Source: Brotonthovivens ammoniilytica (GTDB lineage Bacteria > Bacillota > Clostridia > Lachnospirales > Lachnospiraceae). Taken from it: a stretch of DNA of 64,000 bases. Position numbers and translations under genes: made by a program. Positions 1 to 10,040 of the stretch are shown here, piece after piece; position 1 is the first letter of the stretch; every line of letters starts with the position of its first letter. The notes beneath the pieces are model-generated. The model did no database searches and was not told the origin of the DNA. It worked only from the letters and a program-made list of their open reading frames with translations. The DNA lies in the NCBI RefSeq assembly GCF_025566885.1, contig NZ_JAOQJQ010000003.1, positions 186,001 through 250,000 on the forward strand. Direction: 5' to 3'.

Positions 1-1
1 G

Positions 2-301
2 GCTCTTGTATGGGAAATGGAAAAGAACCATATGACAATGCTTCCAAAAACAAAATGTCTGGAAATTGAAGCAGATGGTGTAACCATTGAAAATGCAGAC
101 GGGGTTCAGAAGCTTCCGGCGGATACCATTGTGTTTGCCCTTGGAATGAAGTCTGTAGATTATCAGGCATTAAAAGAGGCGGCAGGAGATGCTTTTGTTC
201 AGGTGATTGGCGATGCTGTTGCGCCCGGAAAGGTAGACCGTGCAACCAGGACGGCTTATCTGGCAGCTGTAGAACAAAAAGAAGAAGGACCTGCATTTTA
301 A
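2..301 (+). CDS. C-terminal fragment of an enoate reductase / old-yellow-enzyme-like NADH:flavin oxidoreductase
   Basis: The reading frame is open from the window edge and ends at 301; only about 99 residues are visible. The segment PADTIVFALGMKS followed by GDAVAPGKVDRATRTAY is typical of the C-terminal nucleotide-binding domain of the 2,4-dienoyl-CoA reductase / 2-enoate reductase family, where the GDA motif contacts the FAD. In the family an N-terminal TIM barrel carries FMN and a 4Fe-4S cluster, but that part lies outside the window. The substrate cannot be predicted from this tail. No clear U-rich terminator follows, only a short TTCTTC/GAAGAA hairpin at 322-339. Confidence 0.75.
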   Translation, partial: ALVWEMEKNHMTMLPKTKCLEIEADGVTIENADGVQKLPADTIVFALGMKSVDYQALKEAAGDAFVQVIGDAVAPGKVDRATRTAYLAAVEQKEEGPAF

Positions 302-573
302 TCAGTATTTTTGGTGAAAACTTCTTCATTTTAGAAGAAAAATGCTTTTAGGGAATGCTCCCAGGTACAAAATTAAAAGAAAAACGTTTTGAAAACTGTT
401 CTTTCAATTATCAGGTTTTATCTGATTTGGGGGAGATGGATTTCAGAACGTTTTTCTTTTTTAGGTTTTATGTTATACTGTCCCCAACAGATGATACGTG
501 GTTATGGAAAGTAAAAAACGCAAGATTTCAGCTGGTATTGCCCCTGGAATTAGTAGGAAAGGAGAATCAAAAT

Positions 574-1299
574 ATGAAAAAGATAAATCATTCAAAAAAG
601 ACAGGAGCGGTTGTGGGAGTTTGTGTTCTGGCGGCTATATTGATCGGAGTATCTGTTTTAGGTATGGAAAAGAAAACCAGAAAGCAAAATGCTGAAACTG
701 CAGCTTCCGGGACAAACCAGGAGCAGACAGTTTTGGCAAATCAGACGGAATCAGTGAAAGAAGCTGGCCCTGACAGTACTGTTTCAAAGGAGACAAAAAG
801 TGAAGAATCTGGTATCACTTCTGAGCAGGCTCTTGCGGCAGCGCTGAAAGATGCGGGACTTGGCGAAAATGAGGTTACTGTTTTTAAAAATAAGAAGGAA
901 TATGAGGATGGCCGGGAAGTTTATGATTTGGAATTTATAACTGAGAAACTGGAATATTCATATGAAATACTGGCGTTGGACGGGACAATTTTAAAGGCTG
1001 AAAGAGAAAAGGTGGATGGTGATATTCAGAGGAAATATCAAAGGGGAGATTCTAATGGGAGCTCTGGCAGTAACGATTCAGCTAAAAGCAGCGATATCGG
1101 GATGGAAGGGGCAAAAAACATTGCTTTGAAGCATGCAGGAATCAGTGGAGAGGTTCAGTATAAAAAAGCGAAACTGGAACGTGAGGATGGCAGATATGTA
1201 TATGAAATAGAGTTCTATTATAATCAGATGGAATATGAGTATGAAATTCTGGCATCGGACGGAAGGGTGCTTGACTGGAGCGCTGAGATGGAAGATTAG
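574..1299 (+). CDS. Membrane-anchored protein with two PepSY domains
   Basis: 241 residues starting at ATG 574, preceded by GGAGAA at 561; the longer upstream open frame has no ribosome binding site. A basic N-terminus and one hydrophobic segment (about residues 10-30) suggest an uncleaved signal anchor. A Ser/Thr/Glu-rich linker then leads to two PepSY repeats (about residues 92-160 and 178-241), each ending in a YEYEILA(S/L)DG type motif. PepSY proteins are extracytoplasmic and often thought to modulate peptidases, but no peptidase is fused here. The gene is monocistronic in what can be seen. Its 3' end abuts the dispersed repeat and the first assembly gap. Function beyond the domain name is unknown. 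Confidence 0.8.
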   Translation: MKKINHSKKTGAVVGVCVLAAILIGVSVLGMEKKTRKQNAETAASGTNQEQTVLANQTESVKEAGPDSTVSKETKSEESGITSEQALAAALKDAGLGENEVTVFKNKKEYEDGREVYDLEFITEKLEYSYEILALDGTILKAEREKVDGDIQRKYQRGDSNGSSGSNDSAKSSDIGMEGAKNIALKHAGISGEVQYKKAKLEREDGRYVYEIEFYYNQMEYEYEILASDGRVLDWSAEMED

Positions 1300-1302
1300 T
1301 GT

Positions 1303-1347
1303 CTGGCTGAAAAGTACCGATTCCTATAGAGCAAAAAACGCTCCGCT
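1303..1347. repeat. Dispersed hairpin repeat, copy A (cut by gap)
   Basis: The 45 bases before the first N run (CTGAAAAGTACCGATTCC, then the AAAACGCTCCGCT core) match the middle of the repeat copies at 9905 and 55432 almost base for base. The rest of this copy must lie in the gap. It sits in the convergent space between the PepSY gene and the acyltransferase. Confidence 0.8.
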
Positions 1348-1631
1348 NNNNNNNNNNNNNNNNNNNNNNNNNNNNNNNNNNNNNNNNNNNNNNNNNNNNN
1401 NNNNNNNNNNNNNNNNNNNNNNNNNNNNNNNNNNNNNNNNNNNNNNNNNNNNNNNNNNNNNNNNNNNNNNNNNNNNNNNNNNNNNNNNNNNNNNNNNNNN
1501 NNNNNNNNNNNNNNNNNNNNNNNNNNNNNNNNNNNNNNNNNNNNNNNNNNNNNNNNNNNNNNNNNNNNNNNNNNNNNNNNNNNNNNNNNNNNNNNNNNNN
1601 NNNNNNNNNNNNNNNNNNNNNNNNNNNNNNN
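1348..1631. other. Assembly gap (284 N)
   Basis: A run of N. It holds the 3' end of the minus-strand acyltransferase gene and most of repeat copy A. Its position at a multicopy repeat suggests the repeat broke the assembly. Confidence 0.95.
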
Positions 1632-3385
1632 CCCATCATACACTCCAGAGAAAGATACAGCGTCAGTTCCTCATCCGAGGTATCCGTTTTAAACAGACCG
1701 GCCAGATACAGACTTAAAAATAGATTGACCAGACTAAAGACCGGTACCTGCTGGGTCAGGGACCATTGATGCCAGCCGGAAAACAAATCTATGGCCAGGT
1801 AAAAAATACTTGTCCACAGAAAACGGGTAAACAGCCTTCGCAGAATACTGCTCTTAATCAGCATACCCCGGACAACTCCGTTCCAGATAAATATCGTGTT
1901 TATACCCATAATCAGGAACCAGTAGTTCTGGTTGTCTGTAAGGAGATAAACAATGGCATAGGTGATCATTGCTATGATACATATAATATTGGAAATTTTT
2001 AAAAAATTTGAAACCCTGTGGGATTCCTGCTTTGGAACCGGGAATACATCTTCCTTTTTTTCCTTACGATCAACAGAAGGGTCTGCAACATAAACATCCT
2101 GTCCGGGCCTGGATGGATTTTTGCCCGGAATACATCGAGCCGGTGTATTTGTGTGAATTTCTACCGGAATACCAAGCTCTTCTAACTGATGAAAAAAAGT
2201 ATAAACAGTTGTTACATCTGTAAATGCTTCTGTAAATCCCAGAGTCAGCCGGTCCTTATAGGAACAGCATTCCGCCTGAATAGTCAGCGTGGATGAATAC
2301 ACCCCGATTTGTTCGATATAGGGATCAAAGCATTCCGGCATCACAATTTTTCCCAGGTTGGAAAAGCATCCGGTAACAAAACGTTTTGCCATAAAATTGC
2401 AGAACTGCAGGCCCGGATCCTTTAAAAAAATTGGAACCAGACGCATGGGGACATTCCGTTCAAAAGAACCCAGGGAATTAATTTTCCCAAGAAGATTTTC
2501 TTTTGTAATGGTTTCGGAAAATTCCTTTGAGATACATGCACAGATCATTTCTAGAGAATCGTCTCGGCCCTTGGGTTTATAAGTGACGGGCAGTATGGCA
2601 AAAAAGTTTCTTGTAGTTTCCGAAGGGAAAAAGTTTCTAAGGTTAATGGGTATATCAATAACAAGAGACTTTTTCAGATCTCTGTCGGACATTTGGCTGA
2701 TAAAAGATCTGATAAGAACTGCCACCAGAAATTCAGTCATTGTAGCATGATAATTATGTGCCAGTTCCAGAATTTTTTTTGTGGATACAACTCCCTCTGT
2801 AACGTTGATATCCAGATCGGGACGCCTTTTCCCCCTGAGAAGCCAGACCAGCCCCCTTTTTTTGGAACGGGGATCCTTTTCGCCGGTATAATATTCCTCA
2901 AAGGCATCTGAGTCAAGCTCTGTAATAGACAGCGGATTTTGAATCAGCGGATCGTTTACGGGCAGCGTTCCGGGATACAGAATATTAAAATAGGCAGCCA
3001 GAATAAATTTTAAAAACTCTATGGTGCCGGCGCCGTCGGCCAGTACATGGAAAACCTCAATATTAATTCTTTTTTTGAAATAGGTTACTTTAAAAAGAAG
3101 CTCATGGTGTCCGGATTTATAAATATGAGAGCAGGGTGACTGGCTCTCCGGCTCCACTTTTGGACGTTTGCTGCTGTTCTCCAGATAGTACCAGAACAGT
3201 CCTTTGCGCAGTATTTTCAGAAAATGAGGAAACTGGCGGACCGCCTGGTCAACAGCCCTTTGCAGTACCTGTGGCTGAACATTTTTTGTTAACTGACAGT
3301 AAAACCGGAATACACGGGTTTCTGATTGTTCTATAGTAGAAGGAAAAATCTTGGCGGCATTGTCAAGTTTATTCCATTTTTTCAT
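1632..3385 (-). CDS. Condensation-type (alcohol) acyltransferase with C-terminal membrane domain, 3' end lost in gap
   Basis: About 584 residues are visible from ATG 3385; the stop lies in the N run. The N-terminal 420 residues look like the acyl-CoA-dependent acyltransferase / NRPS condensation fold: the HVLADGAG stretch (about residue 114) fits the HxxxDG catalytic motif with a single leading His, and DIPINLRNFFP resembles the later family motif. After a polar linker come four hydrophobic segments (about residues 463-570), the arrangement seen in DUF6320-containing alcohol acetyltransferase-like proteins. It may transfer an acyl group to a hydrophobic alcohol or lipid at the membrane. Substrate and operon context are unknown; the gene stands alone. 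Confidence 0.65.
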
Positions 3386-3556
3386 ATTTGCTTCCCCCTG
3401 ATTTTATTTCCTTTCATGGGAATTACTGCATTGCAGCCCGCCGGAGCGGAGAATGCACAAATACATTCCTGATTCCATTCATTCCCTTTAGTTTAAAAGT
3501 ATGCAGGGCCGGTGTCAATTGAAAAGTAGAAAAAAGAAACAAGTTTTGCCAGATGC

Positions 3557-3585
3557 TTGACAAGGCGCCGCCGGTTGACTATGAT
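3557..3585 (+). promoter_or_regulatory. Sigma-A promoter of the valS T-box transcript
   Basis: TTGACA (3557-3562), a 17-bp spacer and TATGAT (3580-3585) form a near-consensus vegetative promoter about 110 bp before the T-box structure. Confidence 0.85.
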
Positions 3586-3694
3586 TAGGAATAGATCTTA
3601 AAAGGGAATGAACAAAGTGCAGTATGTTTTCTGCGTTTAAGATCCTTTCATATATTTTTATACAGGTTGAAACAGAAAATACAAAAAAGTAATG

Positions 3695-3932
3695 AGAAAG
3701 AGGAGTACTCATGATAACGCCCTCAGAGAGGATGAACCCAGGCTGTAAGCTCATCCGGCAGAAGTGTTATGAGGAAGGTAGCTTTTGAACTGGATGGCTG
3801 AACCCTGCAGGTAAGTAAGCGATCCCGGTTAATTCCCGTTATAGAATGTTAAAGATACATGATTTTTCATGTAATAAAGGTGGTACCGCGGATTTTCGCC
3901 CTTTCTGATTTTACAGTCAGGAAGGCTTTTTT
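3695..3932 (+). promoter_or_regulatory. Val-specific T-box leader of valS
   Basis: The T-box sequence TGGTACCGCGG is at about 3881-3892, followed by a terminator hairpin (CGCCCTTTCTGA...TCAGGAAGGC, then seven T). In stem I, CTCAT-AAC at 3708-3718 pairs with GTTATGAG at 3767-3774. The flanking internal loop carries AGTA on the 5' side and GAAG then GTA (3778-3780) on the 3' side, so the specifier is the valine codon GTA. This agrees with the downstream valyl-tRNA synthetase: uncharged tRNA-Val would favour antitermination. Confidence 0.93.
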
Positions 3933-3963
3933 TGATTATTTAAAAAAATAAGGAGAGCAAGAT

Positions 3964-6612
3964 ATGAGCAGAGAGCTGGAAAAGACATACAGCCCCAAAG
4001 ACCTGGAGGGGCGTCTGTACAAAAAATGGGAAAAAAATAAATATTTTCATGCAAAGGCGGATAAGAGTAAGAAGCCATTTACCATTGTTATGCCGCCGCC
4101 AAATATAACCGGACAGCTGCATATGGGACATGCTCTTGATAATACCATGCAGGATATTTTAATCCGTTATAAAAGGATGCAGGGCTATTCCGCGCTGTGG
4201 CAGCCGGGGACAGACCATGCGGCCATTGCTACAGAAGTAAAAGTAATTGACAAATTAAAAAAACAGGGAATTCAAAAGTCTGATCTGACAAGAGAGGAAT
4301 TTTTAAAACATGCCTGGGACTGGAAAGAGGAATACGGCGGAAGGATTGTGAATCAGCTGAAAAAGCTGGGCTCTTCCGCAGACTGGGACAGAGAACGTTT
4401 TACTATGGACGAAGGCTGTTCCGAAGCTGTGAAGGAAGTATTTATCCGCTTGTATGAAAAAGGATATATTTATAAAGGCTCCAGAATTATCAACTGGTGT
4501 CCTGTGTGCAAAACATCTATATCTGATGCGGAGGTAGAACATCAGGAGCAGGCAGGCCATTTCTGGCATATTAAATATCCCATTGCCGGGGAAGAGGGAA
4601 AATATGTGGAGATCGCCACAACCAGGCCGGAAACCATGCTGGGAGATACTGCAGTGGCAGTGAATCCGGATGATGACCGGTATAAAGATCTGGTAGGAAA
4701 AATGCTGATTCTGCCAATCGTAAACAAGGAAATTCCCGTGGTTGCAGACGCATATGTAGATAAAGAATTTGGAACCGGATGTGTAAAAATCACACCGGCT
4801 CATGACCCAAATGACTTTGAGGTTGGAAAACGGCATCATCTGCCTGAGATTAATGTGATGAATGATGATGCTACTATCAATGAAAACGGCGGTATTTATG
4901 CGGGCATGGACCGCTATGAAGCCAGAAGAGCGATTGTAGCGAAGCTGGATGAGCTGGGACTGCTGGTCCGGGTGGAAGATCACAGCCACAATGTAGGAAC
5001 TCATGACCGCTGTAAATCAACGGTAGAACCCATGGTAAAACCCCAGTGGTTTGTAAAGATGGATGAGCTGGCAAAACCTGCCATAGAAGCGCTGAAATCC
5101 GGACGTCTGAAATTTGTGCCGGAAAGCTTCGGAAAAACTTATATGCACTGGCTGGAAGGCATTCGTGACTGGTGTATTTCCCGTCAGCTCTGGTGGGGAC
5201 ACCGGATACCGGCCTATTACTGTCAGGAGTGCGGTGAAATGACAGTTGCAAAGGATAAGCCGGAAAAATGTCCCAAATGCGGCTGTACGCATATGGTGCA
5301 GGATGAAGATACTCTGGATACCTGGTTTTCATCAGCCCTCTGGCCGTTTTCAACCCTTGGCTGGCCGGAAAAAACAGAAGAGCTGGATTATTTTTATCCA
5401 ACCGATGTGCTGGTAACCGGTTACGATATTATTTTCTTCTGGGTCATCCGCATGGTATTTTCTGCACTGGAACAGACGGGAACAGAGCCCTTCCATACAG
5501 TATTAATCCATGGTCTTGTGAGGGATTCTCAGGGAAGAAAGATGAGTAAGTCCCTTGGAAACGGAATTGACCCGCTGGAAGTGATTGATAAATATGGTGC
5601 GGATGCCCTGCGTCTGACCCTGATGACGGGAAATGCCCCGGGAAATGATATGCGTTTCTACTGGGAGAGAGTAGAGGCCAGCCGTAATTTTGCCAATAAA
5701 GTATGGAATGCCTCCAGATTTATAATGATGAATCTGGGTGAGGAAGAAATAAAGGAGCCGGATTTTAAAGATTTAAAACCTGCAGATCAGTGGATTTTGT
5801 CCCGGGTAAATACGCTGGCAAAAGATGTAACAGAGAATATGGATAAGTATGAGCTTGGTATTGCAGTTCAGAAAGTCTATGATTTTATATGGGAAGAGTT
5901 CTGCGACTGGTATATTGAGCTGGCAAAAGTCCGTATGTACAACCGGGAGGATCCTCAGATGAAAGCAGACAGTGCGCTTTGGACATTAAAAACAGTTCTG
6001 ACCAATGCATTAAAACTGCTGCATCCCTACATGCCGTTTTTAACAGAGGAGATATTCTGTACCCTGCACCCGGAAGAAGAGACAATTATGCTGTCTGACT
6101 GGCCGGTATATCAGGAAGCATGGCATTTTGCAAAGGCGGAGGACGCTATTGAGAAATTAAAAGTTCTGGTAAAGGGCGTACGTAATCTGCGGGCGGAAAT
6201 GGATGTTCCTCCAAGCAGAAAAGCAAGCTTTTACATGGTTTCAGAGGATGAGGGGCTGTTAGAAGAATATGACAGATTAAAAGAAAACTACGGACATCTC
6301 TTTGGCGCGGCTGCATTTGCAGTTCAAAAAGATAAAGCCGGAGTTCCGGATAACGCAGTGTCTGTTGTGATACCAAATGCCGTTGTGTATGTTCCCCTTG
6401 AAGATCTGGTGGATATGGCCAAAGAAAAAGAACGTCTGGAAAAGGAAAAAGCGAAACTTCAAAAAGAACTGGCCCGCTCTAATGGGATGCTGAAAAATGA
6501 GAAATTTTTAAGCAAGGCTCCGGCGGCAAAAGTAGAAGAAGAGAAAGTAAAGCTTGAGAAATATAAACAGATGATGGCAGATGTAGAAGAGCGTCTGGCA
6601 CAGATTCAATAG
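3964..6612 (+). CDS. valS: Valyl-tRNA synthetase
   Basis: 882 residues, the usual length for bacterial ValRS. It charges tRNA-Val with valine in the cytoplasm. Class I signatures are present: PNITGQLHMGHAL (HIGH region, about residue 46) and GRKMSKSLGN (KMSKS, about residue 525). The editing domain contains TTRPETMLGDTAVAV, and the C-terminus ends in the coiled coil (about 815-882) typical of ValRS. The start has AGGAGAG upstream. A Val T-box controls it, and folC follows after 67 bp, a common Clostridia pairing. Confidence 0.98.
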   Translation: MSRELEKTYSPKDLEGRLYKKWEKNKYFHAKADKSKKPFTIVMPPPNITGQLHMGHALDNTMQDILIRYKRMQGYSALWQPGTDHAAIATEVKVIDKLKKQGIQKSDLTREEFLKHAWDWKEEYGGRIVNQLKKLGSSADWDRERFTMDEGCSEAVKEVFIRLYEKGYIYKGSRIINWCPVCKTSISDAEVEHQEQAGHFWHIKYPIAGEEGKYVEIATTRPETMLGDTAVAVNPDDDRYKDLVGKMLILPIVNKEIPVVADAYVDKEFGTGCVKITPAHDPNDFEVGKRHHLPEINVMNDDATINENGGIYAGMDRYEARRAIVAKLDELGLLVRVEDHSHNVGTHDRCKSTVEPMVKPQWFVKMDELAKPAIEALKSGRLKFVPESFGKTYMHWLEGIRDWCISRQLWWGHRIPAYYCQECGEMTVAKDKPEKCPKCGCTHMVQDEDTLDTWFSSALWPFSTLGWPEKTEELDYFYPTDVLVTGYDIIFFWVIRMVFSALEQTGTEPFHTVLIHGLVRDSQGRKMSKSLGNGIDPLEVIDKYGADALRLTLMTGNAPGNDMRFYWERVEASRNFANKVWNASRFIMMNLGEEEIKEPDFKDLKPADQWILSRVNTLAKDVTENMDKYELGIAVQKVYDFIWEEFCDWYIELAKVRMYNREDPQMKADSALWTLKTVLTNALKLLHPYMPFLTEEIFCTLHPEEETIMLSDWPVYQEAWHFAKAEDAIEKLKVLVKGVRNLRAEMDVPPSRKASFYMVSEDEGLLEEYDRLKENYGHLFGAAAFAVQKDKAGVPDNAVSVVIPNAVVYVPLEDLVDMAKEKERLEKEKAKLQKELARSNGMLKNEKFLSKAPAAKVEEEKVKLEKYKQMMADVEERLAQIQ

Positions 6613-6679
6613 AGGAAACGGGGAGATTTTGCGGACTGCAACGTCTCCCTTTTCTTTCTGAAAATAAACAGGAGCAGTT

Positions 6680-7923
6680 ATGAGAGATAAATTTCAACAG
6701 GCGGTAGAGTATCTTTATCAGATTCCGAGATTTACAACAAAAAACAGTCTGGAACATACAAAAAAATTTTTAAAGGAACTGAGCTCCCCCCAGGAAAAAT
6801 TTAAGATCATTCATGTGGCGGGCACTAATGGCAAGGGAAGTGTCTGCATGTTTTTAAACAGCATCCTTTTAAACGCCAAAAAGACGGTGGGGATGTTTAC
6901 TTCGCCCCATCTTGTGGATATCCGGGAGCGGTTTGTAATCAATGGCAGGATGTGCAGCAAAAGGGATTTTCTGGAGGCCTATGAAACAGTACAAAAAACA
7001 GCCCTTTATTTTGAACAGAAAAATTTTGGACACCCTACATTTTTCGAGTTTATTTTTGCAATGGGTATGTTATTATTCTGCAAGGCTGATGTTGAGTATG
7101 TTGTTTTGGAAACCGGTCTTGGGGGGCGTCTGGATGCCACAAACAGTATTTCTTCTCCTATTATGACTGTTCTGACTTCTGTCAGCCTGGACCATACGGA
7201 GATTTTGGGGGATACCATTGAAAAGATTGCGGCTGAGAAGGCCGGAATTTTAAAGCCGGGGGTTCCTGTGGTGTATGACAGTACCGACAGCAGAGCTTCA
7301 GAAGTAATCAAAGAGAGTGCCTGCAGACTGGGCTGTCCGGCAGTGCCTGTAGATGCCGGAATGTGCGCAATCCACGAATTTAAGAATAAATTCATTGATT
7401 TTTCCCTTTTTACTGAGTATGATAGTGGAACAAGATGGAAAATACCATTTGTATCTGAGTATCAGGCAGTAAATGCAGCTCTGGCAATTACCGCTGTGCG
7501 GTTATTAGAAAAAGAGATTTCTGTGGATACCGGACAGATAAAGGCGGGGCTTATGGCGGCTGTCTGGCCTGGACGGATGGAAGAGGTTCTGCCGGAGATA
7601 TATCTGGACGGAGCACATAATACAGCCGGTATCCGGGAATTTATAAAAACAGTAAAGTTTTTGTGCCGGCAGGATACACTTCCCCCGCTGCTTTTATTTT
7701 CTATGGTAAAAGAAAAGGATTATCATAAAGCAGTTAGAATACTTGCCCAAGAGATAAGGTGGGCTGATATAGCAGTAACAGCCGTGCCTAATCAGCGGGG
7801 AATTATGGCAGGGCAGCTGCAGGATGTATTTAAAAAGGACGTGGGATGCCGGGTGACGGCCGCGCCGGATTACAGAACTGCTTTTGATTCCGTATATAAG
7901 GAAAAACAAAAAGGACAGAAACT
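6680..7923 (+). CDS. folC: Folylpolyglutamate synthase / dihydrofolate synthase, 3' end lost in gap
   Basis: About 414 residues are visible of a family that is usually 420-440 long, so little is missing. The enzyme adds glutamate to dihydropteroate or folates in the cytoplasm. The ATP-binding loop GTNGKGSVC is at about residues 49-57; TSPHLVDIRERF (about 74-85) and LDHTEILGDTIEKIAAEK (about 170-187) are family signatures, and the C-terminal Mur-ligase domain shows DGAHN (about 311-315). ATG 6680 follows AGGAGCAG. Probably co-transcribed with valS. The apparent frame beyond the N run belongs to a different gene. Confidence 0.95.
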
Positions 7924-8220
7924 NNNNNNNNNNNNNNNNNNNNNNNNNNNNNNNNNNNNNNNNNNNNNNNNNNNNNNNNNNNNNNNNNNNNNNNNNNNNN
8001 NNNNNNNNNNNNNNNNNNNNNNNNNNNNNNNNNNNNNNNNNNNNNNNNNNNNNNNNNNNNNNNNNNNNNNNNNNNNNNNNNNNNNNNNNNNNNNNNNNNN
8101 NNNNNNNNNNNNNNNNNNNNNNNNNNNNNNNNNNNNNNNNNNNNNNNNNNNNNNNNNNNNNNNNNNNNNNNNNNNNNNNNNNNNNNNNNNNNNNNNNNNN
8201 NNNNNNNNNNNNNNNNNNNN
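7924..8220. other. Assembly gap (297 N)
   Basis: A run of N holding the 3' end of folC and the 5' part of the small gene that ends at 8355. No repeat sequence is visible at its edges. Confidence 0.95.
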
Positions 8221-8355
8221 ATTGATTTTGAAGAAGAACTTAAAAAATATAAACCCAGTATGGAAATAGAAGATGCGGAAGATGCCATCTATAACCGGGA
8301 TATGACAGATATGATGGATATATTGGAAGAAATGTTGAAAGAAAGCAGAAAATAG
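8221..8355 (+). CDS. C-terminal fragment of a small acidic protein of unknown function
   Basis: Frame 1 after the gap gives 44 residues beginning IDFEEELKKYKPSMEIEDAEDAIY and ending at TAG 8353-8355. It is strongly acidic and predicted helical. The start lies in the gap. It is the last gene before the TPR protein, whose ATG is 12 bases downstream behind GCGGAGG, so both are probably in the valS-folC transcript. I do not recognise the family. Confidence 0.6.
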   Translation: MDFEEELKKYKPSMEIEDAEDAIYNRDMTDMMDILEEMLKESRK

Positions 8356-8367
8356 CGGAGGCCAGCG

Positions 8368-9837
8368 ATGTTTTGTTATTATTGTGGCGCACGGCTTGAC
8401 AGTACGGACAGCTGTCCCCAGTGTGAAGCTGATGTGCGGATGATGAAAAAGATTCAGGCCGTTTCAAATTATATGTATAACGAAGCGCTCGTAAAAGTAA
8501 ACGTGCGCGATTTAAGCGGCGCTGCAGAGGACTTAAAGACAAGCCTCAGATACAACAAGATGAATATGAATGCCAGAAATCTTCTGGGACTGATTTACTT
8601 TGAGATGGGAGAATCCGTCAATGCGGTTAGTGAATGGGTAATCAGTAAGAGTTTGATACCGGATAATAATCCGGCTTCAAAATATTTAAGTACTGTTCAG
8701 AATAATAATACCCATCTAGAAACCTTAAATCAGACTATAAAGAAGTTTAATCAGGCGCTTCTTTACTGCCAGCAGGGAAATTATGACCTGGCGGTGATCC
8801 AGCTGAAAAAGGTACTGTCCATGAATCCGAAACTTGTAAAGGCGAATCAGGTTTTAGCGCTTTTGTATATGAAAGACGGCAGATATGACCAGGCCAAGAA
8901 GTGCCTGAAAAATGCTGGCAGAGTGGATGCTAATAATGTAAAAACTCTGACATATCTAAAAGAGTGTAATGAGCAGCTAAAGACTTCCGGTAAAAATAAA
9001 AAGCAGGAAGAAAAGGAAACAGTTACTTATGAGAGCGGCAATGATGTGATTATCCGTCCCAGCCGCTTTAAAGATAATACAGCGGTAATGTCCGTGGTAA
9101 ATCTTTTAGTAGGAGCGGCAATTGGAATTGCAGTTGTCTGTTTTCTTGTGATTCCGGGTGTCCGCCAGAGTGCCAAAAACGATGCAAACAGTGCAGTTGT
9201 AAAAGCAAATGAGACCATTTCTACCAGGGAACAGGATATTAAGAGTCTGGAATCTCAGATTAAAAGTCTGGAAGGTCAGGTAGAAAAGGCAAATACAGCG
9301 TCTTCCTCTGCTGACGACAAAGTCAGTGCGTATGAATCGCTGTTAAAAGCTTATGTGGCATACTCTGATAAAGATTATGAAACTGCAGGGGAAGAGCTTG
9401 ACGGTGTGAAATCTGATTATTTCAGCGACGATGCCAAAGAGATTTATGACCAGGTGTTTGGTGAGGCCAAAGATGCCCTTCTTGGAGACAAATATGTGTC
9501 TGCAGTTAGAGATTATACTAATAAAAAGTATGATGAGGCGATTACTCAGCTTCTTGAAATTGTAGGAACGGATGAAACCTACAAAGACGGAAAAGCTGCA
9601 TATTATCTGGCGCACTGCTATTATCAGCAAAAGGACGGAACCAATGCAATGAAGTGGTTTAAAAAAGTATCTGAAAGCGATGTGTCCTCTAGAAGTGACA
9701 AAAGCTCTGCAGACCGGTGTATCAGTTTTATGGAATCCCATAAAGATGAATATGGACTGAATGATTCCCAGGGAACCACTGACCAGACCGGTACAGATAA
9801 TGGCACAGATACCAGCGGTAATCAGACAAATGAATAA
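8368..9837 (+). CDS. Zinc-ribbon TPR protein with one transmembrane segment
   Basis: 489 residues. The N-terminus has two Cys pairs (CYYCGARLD, SCPQC; residues 3-18) forming a zinc ribbon. Tetratricopeptide-like helices cover about 30-190, a hydrophobic segment lies at about 240-265, then a coiled coil (about 280-315) and further TPR-like repeats (about 325-460) before a Thr/Asp/Gly-rich tail. The two TPR blocks therefore lie on opposite sides of the membrane, probably with the zinc ribbon inside. Such proteins act as scaffolds; partners cannot be read from the sequence. A terminator follows at 9873. Confidence 0.8.
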   Translation: MFCYYCGARLDSTDSCPQCEADVRMMKKIQAVSNYMYNEALVKVNVRDLSGAAEDLKTSLRYNKMNMNARNLLGLIYFEMGESVNAVSEWVISKSLIPDNNPASKYLSTVQNNNTHLETLNQTIKKFNQALLYCQQGNYDLAVIQLKKVLSMNPKLVKANQVLALLYMKDGRYDQAKKCLKNAGRVDANNVKTLTYLKECNEQLKTSGKNKKQEEKETVTYESGNDVIIRPSRFKDNTAVMSVVNLLVGAAIGIAVVCFLVIPGVRQSAKNDANSAVVKANETISTREQDIKSLESQIKSLEGQVEKANTASSSADDKVSAYESLLKAYVAYSDKDYETAGEELDGVKSDYFSDDAKEIYDQVFGEAKDALLGDKYVSAVRDYTNKKYDEAITQLLEIVGTDETYKDGKAAYYLAHCYYQQKDGTNAMKWFKKVSESDVSSRSDKSSADRCISFMESHKDEYGLNDSQGTTDQTGTDNGTDTSGNQTNE

Positions 9838-9872
9838 CGCATGAATGTGCAGAGACACATTCTTTTTACGAA

Positions 9873-9902
9873 AGACGTCATGGGGGGTATGGCGTCTTTT
9901 TT
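9873..9902 (+). terminator. Intrinsic terminator after the TPR gene
   Basis: AGACGTCAT (9873-9881) pairs with ATGGCGTCT (9889-9897) with one G-U pair around a seven-base loop, followed by six T. It ends the valS-folC-TPR transcription unit. Confidence 0.85.
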
Positions 9903-9904
9903 CG

Positions 9905-10017
9905 CTCTATAGGAAATACTGTGTTGTGATAAAGCTGAAAAGTACCGATCCCTATAGAGCAAAAAAACGCTCCGCTGTGGATCGCACTGCGGCGGAGTGG
10001 AACCATGTCCGCAAAGA
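9905..10017. repeat. Dispersed hairpin repeat, copy B
   Basis: Begins with CTATAGGAAATACTGTG, whose CTATAGG is echoed inverted by CCTATAG about 45 bases on. The shared core AAAACGCTCCGCTGTGG...GCACTGCGGCGGAGTGG follows, in which CTCCGC pairs with GCGGAG. It fills nearly all the space between the TPR terminator and spoIIAA, so the spoIIA promoter must lie in or right beside the repeat. This copy lacks the terminator-like 3' hairpin of copies C and D. Confidence 0.85.
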
Positions 10018-10040
10018 TTTATCATAGGAAAGGAGCTATT

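Noticed and set aside
1142..1347. Apparent extension of the minus-strand acyltransferase frame across the first gap
   Set aside because: It reads antisense through the PepSY gene and exists only because N codons do not stop translation; the true 3' end is inside the gap.
4303..5401. Long minus-strand open frames opposite valS
   Set aside because: They lack binding sites and mirror the codon pattern of valS; typical shadow frames.
8221..8269. Continuation of the folC frame beyond the second gap
   Set aside because: After the gap another frame (8221-8355) has coding character and ends just before a well-spaced start; folC must end inside the gap.
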